This document shows positions 23,501 through 37,000 of a stretch of 64,000 nucleotides of DNA, piece by piece. The first letter of the stretch is position 1; the number at the start of each line of letters is the position of its first letter. This DNA comes from Marthasterias glacialis (Eukaryota; Echinodermata; Asteroidea; Forcipulatida; Asteriidae), in the NCBI GenBank assembly GCA_911728455.2, contig OU452229.1:14356076-14420075 (forward strand). The letters are read 5' to 3'. The position numbers were made by a program, and so were the translations under genes. The notes beneath the pieces were generated by a model. The model was not told the origin of the DNA, did not search any database, and worked only from the letters and a program-made list of their open reading frames with translations.

Positions 23501-26500
23501 TCTTCTTCTTTTTCTTCTTCTTCTTCTTCTTCTTCTTCTTTTTCTTCTTCTTCTTCTTTTTCTTTTTCTTCTTCTTCTTCTTCTTCTTCTCGTTTTGTTT
23601 TAGACTGTATAGGCATGTTCTGTCTAATGTGAATCTAACACATCCAGTAGCGTAACCAGCGGGGGAGGGGGGGGGGCAGGGCTGTACACCCGCACAGAAT
23701 TTAACCCCCCCCCTTTCCCCTCCCCCAAAAACAACAAAGAAACAAACAAAGAATGAAAGAAAGAAAGAAACAACCGAGCAAACAAACAAACAAATAAATC
23801 AAAACAAACAGAAAAATATATCGAAAAATGCATAATGGATTGATGATTTAAAAGCCCTCCTCCAATTGTTATTGTTATTATTTGTATGTATATATTTCTT
23901 TGCCCCTCGCTTCAACCCCCCCCCCAAAAAAAAAAAAATGAAAGTGTCAGTAATTACGCCACTGCTAACTTCCGCTACTCACACTGCATAAATCGGTCGC
24001 TCTCATTTTGAATTCCTCCGATGACTTGTTGGTCAGAGCCTCTGTAAAGTTCACCACCTTCCCACCGAGTTTAGTCATTCTAAACGACGCTCGAAATTTC
24101 CTGTACCCTGTTGGTTAACAAGATGAAAATACAATTGAACAATCACGTACGATTCCTTAAAGTGAAGAATTTGATGTTGACCCCCTGGTCATTTCCGATG
24201 AGAAACTGCTGTTGTTAAAAGATGACGGAACCGAAAAATTCGTTTCAGCCGTCCTCGTCTTATTTGTATAGTATACCTACTTTTGCATCTTCCATCACTG
24301 TTGAGAGTCCAGCCACCTAAGCAGCCCTCGCAATGGTGTAGTCCGGGACCATCATTAACACATCTGGTAAAATCCCGACTCTTGCATTCTTGTCGCACGG
24401 TGGAATTGGAACAGGGATTGATTGCTGTTGAATGAGAGACGGGCCAAGGAATGATACCAGATAACGTGAATAATTTATAACAACAATTTACTTTGAATTA
24501 ATATCATCGTAAAACTTATGGCCACCCCATGGGCCGCATGCTGCCAAAAGATTACAGAGCACCAAAAGCGCAAGATGGAGCTCTATCTATTGTTGGAACG
24601 TGAAAATGCATGGGCACCATTTCAGCAAGTGAATGTTTTGTTTCCCATTGATAGCAATGGTCATTGTCTGCACTGATCTCCACTGATCTATTGTTGTATC
24701 AAAAGAGTTACTTACTGAAATGGCGTCCAGTGGGATTTCACATTTCAGGCCGAGTTCCCCATCTTCCGAACGCGGCGCTCTACAACATTTGCTGCTGCCC
24801 TACGGCCGTAGGATTGACAACTAGGTCCACACACCATCGAGTAGCATTTTATACTTAGTTATTACGTAACCGCACTGTGGAGGCTTTTCCTAAGCCATGT
24901 CCAATATGTGGCAGAGGAAGCGCCTCCTCAATGTTCGTGTACTCAAACACGCTCTTCCCCTCTTGTACAGAAGTCCTCCTTTGTGCTTGTGGCTCTACAG
25001 CCTTAAAATGCTCGGGTCAGAATTGACCCAATCTTTGACAAAATTAACCCAAAACTGTGTCAGACTTACACAGAATCTTAAGAGTTTTAAAAAATCCCAG
25101 TTTTTAACCAGTTTCCGGTCAGCCTGACCCAGAAAAAGGTCAGGCCTCCTGATACGGTAATCCGAGTCAATTCTGACCCAGGAGTTTTATGAGAGTAATT
25201 ATAATAATTTGAATGAATAGGCCGTATTTATGACAGCAAGAGCGCGCAATACTCATTCCCTTCGAAAGTACAAACATATTTTAAAACAAAATTAAAATGA
25301 GTTGTCCAAGCAAATATATTACACTGATTAAATTGTCAAACTGTCAAAAAACCTCAAACTGTCATTAAAAAAACCCTCAAAAGTTGTAAATGAGTGCTTT
25401 ATTAGAAGTCTAATTGCATTTGGTTTACCACACTATTTCTATGGTTTGCCCCCAATCTTCCCACAAAGGGCGCCCTCTTGCACTCAAATATAAGTCCCAA
25501 TGATTTAACATACCGGTGCAAGCCCGTCCCGCAATCCCAGGTGGTGCATAACCCGTCCGACAGTTCTCACAAGTGAACCTGTTATTTGATTCAGAGACGC
25601 AGTTTGCATAATTCAGTTCGAAGCAGTTGTCTGTATCTTCATCGCAAGGGTTAATAACTGCAAAACAACAATTACATATAAATAAATCAATTAATTAAAT
25701 GTAACTAACAAAAATATGAATCTATTTTGATAATAATCGAATTATCATCATCGCTTGGCGATCATCGCTAACCCCTCTTACGGGTCAATTATCATAGAGG
25801 ACTTTTTGGGGTGTAATTGGTCCAATTCACTTCACGTCATCTTCGCAATAATCTTGGTTGCGCCATTTTGGAAGTCAAGTTTCCCTCGTGTTCATAGTAC
25901 TATAATTTTTATTATTGTCATTTATATATGTCTGTGCTTGTGTTATACAGTGTAGTGTACACGCAATTTTGCTCCCAAAATGGCGAGCGTGGCAGACAGT
26001 AGCCGCGTGTGACGTTGGTGCCAAGGGGTCAATTCGTATTTCTTTTGCCTACCTGGGACTTGTACCGTTGGTTTTGATCCAGTTAGTATCACACTGTTAG
26101 GCGCTACGGTGTTGTTATCCGAACCCGTCAGGCCACTAGTAAATGCCTGGGATATCTGAGCCTCAGTCACAGCACTGCTGCTGTTCATCAGATTGACCAA
26201 GAAAGTCACCGACGTCCCGCTCAGATGAATCGCCATTTTGGAAACGGTCACACCCAGCAGATCAGATCGAAACGTCGATGCGTTGAAAAGGTCAAACACC
26301 TTCCAAACAAAACATTTATTCAGATTTATTAAACAAATAAACGATTAACCCAAGAAAAACGGCGGTAGTTCACCAAAGACAGATATAAGAGTATTTGGAT
26401 TTTTATAGGAGCGAATCTTCTGTTTGCATTGGAATAGGAGGGAGTTTAAGCTTATCCCCTTATGAGCCGATTCCCTTTGAACTGATTCCCTTCAGCTCAT

Positions 26501-29500
26501 TATCTCATTTAGCTGATCACCCAGAGCTGATCCCCTTCAAGCTCATCCTGTTTAGCTGGTGACCCCCTTCGGCTGATCCCCTGAACTCACCACCTCCAGC
26601 TAATCATCTTTACCCCATACTCTTAAAATGGCCCTCCCGTAACTACTTACATCATTTGCAAGGCCAATACGGTTCATCGGTGTGTTGACAACAGCAAGAT
26701 TATTAAGGGCACTTATTCCGAGGATCTGGGAGAAAACAGCTACCAACTGACGAGATGATGAAGCTGTTCAGAAAATATTTGAGGGGAAAAATTTAAACTT
26801 TAGGCCATGTTCGTTTCGTCCACAGATTTAGAGAGTTGAGCTGAGTTTGAATCAAAGAACTAAAAAGTAAAGACTTCATTTTAATGACAACATGTAAAAA
26901 AAAAAGAAGAAGCTCCGAATGATTTTTATAGTTTTGCTGTGATGAACAACAAAACAAAAATGGGCCAGATTGTTCCATTCATAGAAAGAAAACACTGAAC
27001 ATCATAAATTAAGTGTTGCCTGCATTGTAAAGAGCCATACATGTCATAGTTTAGCATTTTTGCGCAAATTTGTTTTCCAAACTTTAGAGCTCGGAAGATA
27101 GATGAAAAATTAGTACAATTTACCTTGGCAAGTTTCACCAACGAGGAAGAAGTTTGTCCGGCATACACAGTCGAACCCACCGATGTTATTTGAACATCTC
27201 GTATTGGCAATGGAAGAGCAGTTATCGGTGTGTGTTGCGCACTCGTTAATTTCTGTGAGAACAAAGTTTCACCATTGATTCCTATTCTCTTGTCACGCAA
27301 TTTAAAACAAAGATGTAAAAAAAAAAAATAACATCCGCATGTCCACTTGTTCTTGGATCAATTAACTATTCTACTTAAAGGTATAATATAGGAATGGTAA
27401 AGCTGGTACAGAAGTGTTCTTACTTTATGTGGTTTAATATATATATGAAAATAATTTGGGCTCATTCCGTCGTCCGAGTCAGGAGAAAATAATTAAAATT
27501 CGTGCACACTTTTCAGCATGTAAACACATCGTGTTTAATTCCGATGGTTACAACCGAAATTAAAATCGGGGTCTTTAAATTCTATTTTATCGACCTTGAC
27601 AGTATTTCAGACAGAAATATTTCTATGGAAGATTAGGTACTGGTACGATTTTCATTATCAGTAAGCTTTCAGACTGATACTAATAAAACATGTTTTGACA
27701 AATACCGATCCTGTATTCTACCTCTAAACCTCAGTTGGAATCCAGCAGTCTCCTGAAGACGAATGGGACACATAGCTCGAAACGTCGAGGACTCGGTTCT
27801 TCTCAGAACCACACACACTTCCACACTTTTTTAAGCAAAATGAGTTCACAATAAAACTTACTACTGTTTTCAATACCTTTGAATTTGTTTTATGTATTGT
27901 TCCTCACCTGTGCATGTTTTACCATCACCGGAGTATCCGGCAACACAAGTACAGATATACGATCCGTCAGTGTCCGCACAACGAGCATTGGAGTCACACG
28001 TGAACATGTTTGTTGCACATTCGTCAATGTCTGAATTTAACGAATACACAATGTTATTTTTATGCAGTTTTAGTTTGTGGGTCTGAATTTAAAGGGGAAA
28101 TACAGAAAACGTTTTTTTTTTGGTTTTTTTTTTTATATAAGTTTTCTTATTCTTTTTTTTCATTATAAATTGAAACAGGGCCTATACCAGAGGACATTTT
28201 GGTGCAAGACGTCTTGAGTGCATTGTGCTGGCCGAATGGTTCTGTACACTTAACCAATTGGGCAGCAAAATGCGCTAAAGACGTCTTGCACCAAGAATGG
28301 AGGGCATTGTAAGCAAAGAATGCAATCTGCAAGCGATTTTTTAAGGCATATAATTACAAATTATCTGAGTAAAAATAGTTGAGTAAACTCATGGCTATAC
28401 TTACTTACACACCCGCCCACGTGGCCCATACCGACTTGAGAAAAGCCAGAATTGCAGGTACATGTGTATGAACCGTCAGTGTCCTCGCAGTTTGCATTTG
28501 GGTCGCAATTGTGTCTACGGTCGTCGAAAAATGTAATGCATTCATTAATATCTGCAAAGAAAAAAACAACTTTTGAAAAACAGTTTCCACGGTCAATTGT
28601 GAGTGACAAGAGCGTGACAAGCAATACGCTCGATATAGTAAAAGCATAAAGCTAAACGTGGGCAAAAGAATTACGTCATCACACACACCTACTTTTACCA
28701 TGATTATATATCTTAATCGGCTCCACCATCGTTTCAGCTTGACACTAAATGATTTATCGCCAAAACAAAGTTTTCGAAAAATTAGAAAGTTGAAAAGAAA
28801 TCCTTAAAGTATAGATAAGTGAACTGAAAAAGCTGTAGGAGTGGTGAAACAAAACGCTTTACCAGGTCCCACTGGTTCAATATTGTCACTGAAAAAGTTT
28901 ACGGTAAGTCCTCTTTTGTGCTTGTGGCTCTACACTCTTAAAATTATCAGTCAGAATTGACCCAATCTTTGACAAACTGACCCAAAACTGTGTCAAACTG
29001 ACGCAGAATCTGAGTTTAAAAAAATCCAATTTTTTAACCAGTTTCCGGTCAGCCTGACCCAGAAAAAGGTCAGGCCTCCTGATACGGTAATCCGGGTCAA
29101 TTCTGACCCAGAAGTTTTATGAGAGTAGTAATAATAATAGGCTGTATTTTTGACAGCAAGAGGGCGCGATACTAATTCTATTTTGAAAGTACACACAACT
29201 TTCAAAACAGTAAAGGTACAACTTGTTCTAGCAAAATATGTTACGCTTATTACATTGTAAAACTGTATAAAAACCATCAAAAGTTGTACTTTTACTGCTT
29301 TGTTAGAAGTCTACTTGCATCTGGTTAACCACACTATTTCTATGGTTTGACCCCCAATCTACCCTAGACTGGTTCCCGATCCCTACATCGTTTACGTTCT
29401 GATTGAATGAAGTGAACGGTAGTGGGTAATGAAATTAGCATATACATGGCAGATTTCTGCCAGGTATATGCTAATTAGAATTAGCATATAGGTCTACGTA

Positions 29501-32500
29501 ATCCCATAATGCAATGCAGCCTTTACAAAAAAACATGATGGGCACAGAGTCTCAGAATCTCCCATCGTGCAGACTAACGTTAGTTAAGATGTTCTTCTAA
29601 AGTTAACTTTAATTTTGATGTTGAAGGTAGGTTCACTATGATGTCCAGGTGAAGGGTTACGATACACACGTGTGCCAGTGTCAAACAACAAAATGCACAC
29701 GTCACAAACGTCATCTCTAAAACTAGAAAATTATCACTGCGCCCGCGCAATCGAGGGCCTTTCAAAAGCGCCATATCGGTAGTAGCTACCGGTCCCTCAG
29801 TCAGAAGAGAACGATGTATGGACCGGGAACCAGTCTACAATCTACCCCAAAGGACGCCCTCTTGCAGTCAAAAGTAAGGCATTATTGAATTAATTGATTG
29901 AACATACCGGTGCAAGCCTGTCCCGCAGTCGTAGGTTGTGCATAACCCGTCCGACAGTTCTCACAAGCGAACATGTTATTTGATTTAAAGACACAGTTTG
30001 CATAATTCAGTTCGAAGCAATTGTCTGTATCTTCATCGCAAGGGTTAATAACTGCAAAACAACAATTACAAATAAATATATCAATTAATTAAATGTAACA
30101 AATAAAAATATGAATGTACATGTATTGTTACGATAAGCGAATTTTCATCATCGCTTGGTGATCATCGCTGACCCTGCTACGGTTCAATTATCATAGAGGA
30201 CTTTTTGGGGTGTAATTGGTCCAATTCACTTCACGTCATCTTCGCAATTGGTTGCGCCATTTTGGGAGTCAAGTTTCCCTCGTGTTCATAGTACTATAAT
30301 TTCTATAATTGTCATTTATATGTCTGTGCTTGTGTTATACAGTGTAGTGTACACGCAATTTTGCTCCCAAAATGACGAGCGTGGCAGACAGTAGCCGCGT
30401 GTGACGTTGGTGCCAAGGGGTCAATTCGTGTTCTTTTACCTACCTGGGACTTGTACCGTTGGTGTTGATCCAGTTAGTATCACACTGTTAGGCGCTACGG
30501 TGTTGTTATCCGAACCCGTCAGGCCACTAGTAAATGCCTGGGATATCTGAGCCTCAGTCACAGCACTGCTGCTCATCAGATTGACCAAGAAAGTCACCGA
30601 CGTCCCGTTCAGATGAATCGCCATTTTGGAAACGGTCACACCCAGCAGATCAGATCGAAACGTCGATGCGTTGAAAAGGTCAAACACCTTCCAAACAAAA
30701 CATTTATTCAGATTTATTAAAAAAATAAACGATTAACCCAAGAAAAACGGCGGTAGTTCACAAAGACAGATATGAGAGTATTTGGATTTTTATAAGAGCG
30801 AATCTTCTGGTTGCATTGGAATAGGAGGGAGTTTAAGCTTATCCCCTTATGAGCCGATTCCCTTTGAACTGATTCCCTTCAGCTCATTATCCCATTTAGC
30901 TGATCACCCAGAGCTGATCCCCTTCAAGCTCATCCTGTTTAGCTGGTGACCCCCTTCGGCTGATCCCCTGAACTCACCACCTCCAGCTAATCATCTTTAC
31001 CCCATACTCTTAAACTGGCCCCCCCGTAACTACTTACATCATTTGCAAGGCCAATACGGTTCATCGGTGTGTTGACAACAGCAAGATTATTAAGGGCACT
31101 TATTCTGAGGATCTGGACGAAAACAGCTACCAACTGACGAGATGATGAAGCTGTTCAGAAAATATTTGAGGGAAAAATTTAAACTTTAGGCCATGTTCGT
31201 TTCGTCCACAGATTTAGAGAGTTGAGCTGAGTTTGAATCAAAGAACTAAAATGTAAAGACTTCATTTTAATGACAACATGTAAAAAAAAAAAAAAAAAGC
31301 TCCGAATGATTTTTATAGTTTTGCTGTGATGAACAACAAAACAAAAATGGGCCAGATTGTTCCATTCATAGAAAGAAAACACTGAACATCATAAATTAAG
31401 TGTTGCCTGCATTGTAAAGAGCCATACATGTCATAGTTTAGCATTTTTGCGCAAATTTGTTTTCCAAATTTTAGAGCTCGGAAGATAGATGAAAAATTAG
31501 TACAGTTTACCTTGGCAAGTTCCACCAACGAGGAAGAAGTTTGTCCGGCATACACAGTCGAACCCACCGATGTTATTTGAACATCTCGTATTGGCAATGG
31601 AAGAGCAGTTATCAGTGTGTGTTGTGCACTCGTTAATCTCTGTGAGAACAAAGTTTCACCATTGATTTCTTATTCTCATGTCACGCAATTTAAAACAAAG
31701 ATGTAAAAAAAACATTCGCATGTCCACTTGTTCTTGGATCAATTAACAATTCTACTTAAAGGTATAATATAGGAATGGTAAAGCTGGTACAGAAGTGTTC
31801 TTACTTTATGTGATTTAACATATATATGAAAATAATTTGGGCTCATTCCGTCGTCCGAGTCAGGAGAAAATAATTAAAATTCGTGCACACTTTTCGGCAT
31901 GTAAACATATCGTGTTTAATTCCGATGGTTACAACCGAATTAAAATCGGGGTCTTTAAATTCTATTTTATCGACCTTGACAGTGTTTCAGACAGAAATAT
32001 TTCTATGGAAGATTCGGTACAGGTACGATTTTCATTATCAGTAAGCTTTCAGACTGATACTAATAAAACATATTTTGACAAATACCAATCCTGTATTCTA
32101 CCTCTAAACCTCAGTTGGAATCCAGCAGTCCCCTGAAGACGAATGGGACACATAGCTCGAAACGTCGAGGTGTGTTCTTCTCAGAACCACACACACACTT
32201 CCACACTTTTTTAAGCAAAATGAGTTCACAATAAAACTTACCATTATTTTTAATACCTTTGAATTTGTTTTATGTATTGTTCCTCACCTGTGCATGTTTT
32301 ACCATCACCGGAGTATCCGGCAACACAAGTACAGGTGTACGATCCGTCAGTGTCCGCACAACGAGCATTGGGGTCACACGTGAACATGTTTGTTGCACAT
32401 TCGTCAATGTCTGAATTTAACGAATACACAATGTTATTTTTATGCGGTTTTAGTTTGTGGGTCTGCATTTAAAGGGGAAATACAGAAAACTTTTTTCGTT

Positions 32501-34003
32501 TTGTTTTTTTATATAAGTTTTTTTTATTCTTTTTTTTCATTATAAATTGAAACAGGGCCTATACCAGAGGACATTTTGGTGCAAGACGTATTGAGTGCAT
32601 TGTGCTGGCCGAATGGTTCTATACACTTAACCAATTGGGCAGCAAAATGCACTAAAGACGTCTTGCACCAAGAATGGAGGGCATTGTAAGCAAATAATGC
32701 AATCTGCAAGCGATTTTTTAAGGCATATAATTACAAATTATCTAAGTAAAAATAGTTGAGTAAACTCATGGCTATACTTACTTACACACCCGCCCATCAC
32801 GTGGCCCATACCGACTTTAGAAAAGCCAGAATTGCAGGTACATGTGTATGAACCGTTAGTGTCCGCGCAGTTTGCATTTGGGTCGCACTGGTGTCTATGC
32901 TCGCTGACGGACGTTGTACATTCATTGATATCTGCAAAGAAACAACCATCTTTTCAAGAACGGATCATGGGACGAAACAGCAAACATACCCTACTTCCTC
33001 ATCCCCAAATCTTGTGATATAGAAGTCCATTAGTAAGAATTTGTCTCCGTACACTCACTGCTGTTAATGATGTTTTTACAGCTGTAACCTACCCTGTTTT
33101 TTTTTTTTTTTTAGTATGCAGTAGTACACAAAGTTTGTAATGAAAAGAGAAGAAAAAAAACTTACTTGTGCATGAGGTTTTTCCATCTCCACTAAATCCT
33201 GCGCGACATTGACAACTGAAGCTGCCGTTGGTATTGTGACATTCTCCGTTGACGTGGCAGCTCGATGGGTTTTCTGAGCATTCGTCTATGTCTGAGCACA
33301 GTACTCGGGCATCCCCGCGGTAACCCGATTGGCATACGCAGTAGAAGGATCCGGGTGTGTTGGTGCAGTTACTGTTAGCGGCACAACTTGATGGATTGTT
33401 ACACTCATTTATGTCTGTTTAACAACAAGAGTATTTTAACTTTTCCGGAATGATATTTGGGATAAAGAATTTCGTTGAAATTATGATATGATGAAACATC
33501 AATCTCGTTATATTTTACTTCCAAAGAAACGCACAACCTTCGTCATACAACCTACCGGTGCAAGATGCCCCATTTCCGGTGTAGCCAGCTTTGCACATGC
33601 ACTGGTACGAGCCGGCTGTATTCCTACAAACAGCATCAGCATGGCATGGTTTGGATGTACACTCATCGATATCTGTGAACAACAACACGAAATGATGAAA
33701 ACATAATGGCTGCGTGATGGACGTTCTAAGCCTAAAACATTAATATCAAAATGCATGATACAATAATTGAAAACAATTGTTTTTGTCGTTGGTGCTGTTG
33801 CTGATGTTGGTGTTGTTGTCGTTGTTATTGTTGCTGTTAGTTGTTGGCCTCGTTCTTGTTTTTATTGTCTTTGCTGTTGTTTTAATTTTTGTCGTTCTTG
33901 TTCTCATTGTAATTGTTCTTGTTGTTATAGCTGTTTTGGGCGTTGTTGCTTTTGTTGTGTTGTTGTTGTTGTTGTTCTTGTTGTTGTTGTTGTTGTTGTT
34001 GTT

Positions 34004-34035
<32 letters not shown>

Positions 34036-37000
34036 TATTGTCGTTGTCGTTGTTGTTGTTGTCAAGTTTTAGGTGTATATTGGCTGATATACTTTGAGAA
34101 GAACTTTGAGAAGGTTCTCCGAAGTAGAATTTTTTTCTTTAATGTCATACCAAAGCAAGACAATCCGTTGCCCTGAAAGCCGGCTGAGCATGCACATGTA
34201 AAGGATCCATCGTTGTCAGCACAAGTGGCATTTGCATGACATGGATTAGTTGAACATTCATTGATATCTGTCAAAGAAATGCGATTTAAAAAATGTCAAA
34301 ATACGATCGTTAATTTCAGCATTTTTAAATATATAATTTACAGTTGTTTTAAATATTTATTGTAATAAATTTTAAACAATAGGGCTTGAATTGTTACATC
34401 TTTGGAAAATATTTATTATATTTTGGAAAGTATTATGGAACAAATTCTGAAATACAGAACAGTAAGTTCGAACACAGATTGGGGTACTTTTTTGAAACCA
34501 GACTGTCTGACTTACTTGTGCAGACTGTTCCATTGCCGGTGTAGCCATCATTGCAAGTACAATTATAAGAGCCCTCAACGTTGGTGCAAACAGCGTTGCC
34601 ATCACAAGAGTCGGTGCCGACTGAACACTCATCAATATCTAATTAAAAACACATATAGGTATTTTAATTATTTTAACAATATTTGTCTGTATATTTTGAT
34701 CCTCTGCTTAGAGTTATGAGCATGAGAAACAACGAACATTCTCAGCTTAGTTTTCAAGGTAGAATACAGGATTGGTATTCTTCCTAATTTGTATTTACTA
34801 CTATCAGTCTAAAAGTTTACTGATTATGAACTTTGTATCAGTAACAATCTTCCGTAGAAATAGTTCTGTCTGAAATACATTCAGAGTCGAGAAAATAGAA
34901 TTTGAAGACCCTGATTTTATTTGTGGTTGTAACAATCGAAGTTAAGGACAATGTGTTTACATGCTGAAAAATGTGCATGGTTTTCCACTATTTTCTCCTG
35001 ACTCTGGCGACGGATTGAGCCCAAATTTTCACATTTTCCATGTATAAGAACATTGCACAATCATCTTTACCAATCCTGTATTTTACCTTTAAGAATAATA
35101 AAAAAAAAAAACACTTGCGGTCTGAGTAAGGCTTCATTATGTTTCAAATACAATACAAATAATTAAATCAAAATCAGTAAACATTTTCAATCAATAGTCG
35201 TCTTGGTTTTTTTTCGTGTTTTTTTGTTGTTTTTTTTTCATGACGAACTGATGATTGGATGGTTGACACCAAACACAACCATGGTAAACAAAAACGTCGG
35301 CAAGAGAGAGAGAGAGAGAAAACGAAATTGAACTGAATAATTAGAAATGTTGAAAATTGCGATTTACCGTAACAACTTCGTTGGTCAGAGGCGAGTTCGT
35401 ACCCCGATATACAACTGCAGGTGTAACCGCCGTCAATGTCCGTGCATGACCCTGTACCATTCGTACATGTATTCAATGAGTTGTCAGCACATTCGTCAAT
35501 ATCTAATACATGAAGGAGGAAAAAAGTAGATCTTTTGTTATTAAATTACAAATAAATTCGGTAACAAAAAAAGATCACGGCGGATCTTTTGCAGTATTGA
35601 ACTTTTCTGAACTGACAGAATTGAGTGCCAATCAAGTGCAAAACCACAAAACATAGTTATGATAACCAATCGCCAGGAAACTACATGAAGATGCATTGCT
35701 AATATGAGAAACGCTTTTTTACAGAAAGAAGCGTGAGCAAGAAAGATGATCGCCAGTCAACTAAATTTACATGGTACAATCGTGGTTTTCCAACCGTTGT
35801 AAATCAAACGATCTGCAGCTTTCCACAAATACCGGGGTCAAAGTAAAAGAACATTCTTGATGTTAAGTTGTTCACAGGGTCCAGAACATTTTAAATGATG
35901 GACACAACAGTTTCGATGAATATGTTGTAAAACCCAGAGCTAGAGGAAGTTACAACTTCCAGTATGGTTAGCGGATCTATCCAATTAGTGTTTGTTCTAA
36001 CTGTTGTTTTTTTTATTGTTTTCGGTGGGGGGGGGGGGGGGGGTGGGAGGACGCTGGCACATCATGCTTGGTTTGGCATATTTTTCAGTCCAAAATAATT
36101 ACCTCGGCAGTGTGTGCTGTTCGCCGCTTCATATCCGCTCTTACATGCACAGGTGTCACTACTGCTGTTTGAGTAACAAACGGCGTTTGGTCCGCAGAAG
36201 TTTGGATTGCTGCAGGCTTGATCGGCTGTAAAAAAAAATACATACATATTCTGTAATAGTAATAATCAATCAATCAATAAATAAACAAATGTTTTTATTT
36301 TTTTAACGTTTCAGTTATTTGTCATGACTTAAAACTTGTATGCAAGTCAGCACGTGTGCAGTGATGGGTTCATTTTGTGCTCGCGGGCTGCATCAAGCCT
36401 ACTATGGACCAATCGCAATACAGACAATGCTTACGTCGGCACAAGCCTGTCCAATGAAACTTTGGGGTTCTAAGACTGGTCCCCATGACTTTATCCTGAC
36501 GGATAAAGACAGATGACCCGTCTATTAATGTCCTACCTTCACATTTGTTTGTCGTTTCGTTGCGTGTAAATCCCGTGATACATGAACACTGGTAACCGCC
36601 GACGGTGTTCACGCATTGCTGGTCACAGTTGTCAGTTGAAAGTGCACACTCGTCAATGTCTGAAAATGAGAAAATCGTATCATGTTATGGATAGTTCCTG
36701 TATAGTTCGGGTTCCCCATCCAAAAAGACAAATCGAATAGCCCATATGCCAACAACCATGATTGGCGCGCAAAGGATTCTGGGTGAAATCCGAGTCCAAA
36801 CAACATCGGCCACCATCATGGCGCGTTGATTTTGAAGTAATGCGGTACAAAACCATAAAACCTGACATATTTACACGTAAACTACAGCACGGCGTCCATA
36901 GTGGCAGCTTGATTTATTTTTTAGCAGTACTCGTTTTCCCAAAATGCACTGCGGCGGTATACTTTTAAGATGGCGCTTGTGCACATGGGCTATTCGAATC

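Larger units (their letters stand above)
24971..28590. repeat. Six-exon segmental duplication, copy A
   Basis: It starts with AAGTCCTCCTTTGTGCTTGTGG and runs through MITEs, introns and exons 36-31. The match to copy B covers exons, introns and four shared repeats, with scattered substitutions and small indels. Homology fades after TCTGCAAAGAAA near 28,560-28,590. Confidence 0.85.
28907..32960. repeat. Six-exon segmental duplication, copy B
   Basis: It matches copy A in the same order and orientation. It is longer mainly because of a 473-bp element at 29,365-29,837 that copy A lacks. A gap of about 315 bp of unrelated DNA separates the copies. Confidence 0.85.

Noticed and set aside
23376-23789. 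Open frames of poly-Lys, poly-Leu and poly-Phe
   Set aside because: They are translations of the TTC microsatellite and lie within an intron.
33767-34176. Three overlapping plus-strand frames of Val, Leu, Ser or Cys runs
   Set aside because: They come from the GTT/GTC microsatellite in an intron of the minus-strand gene.
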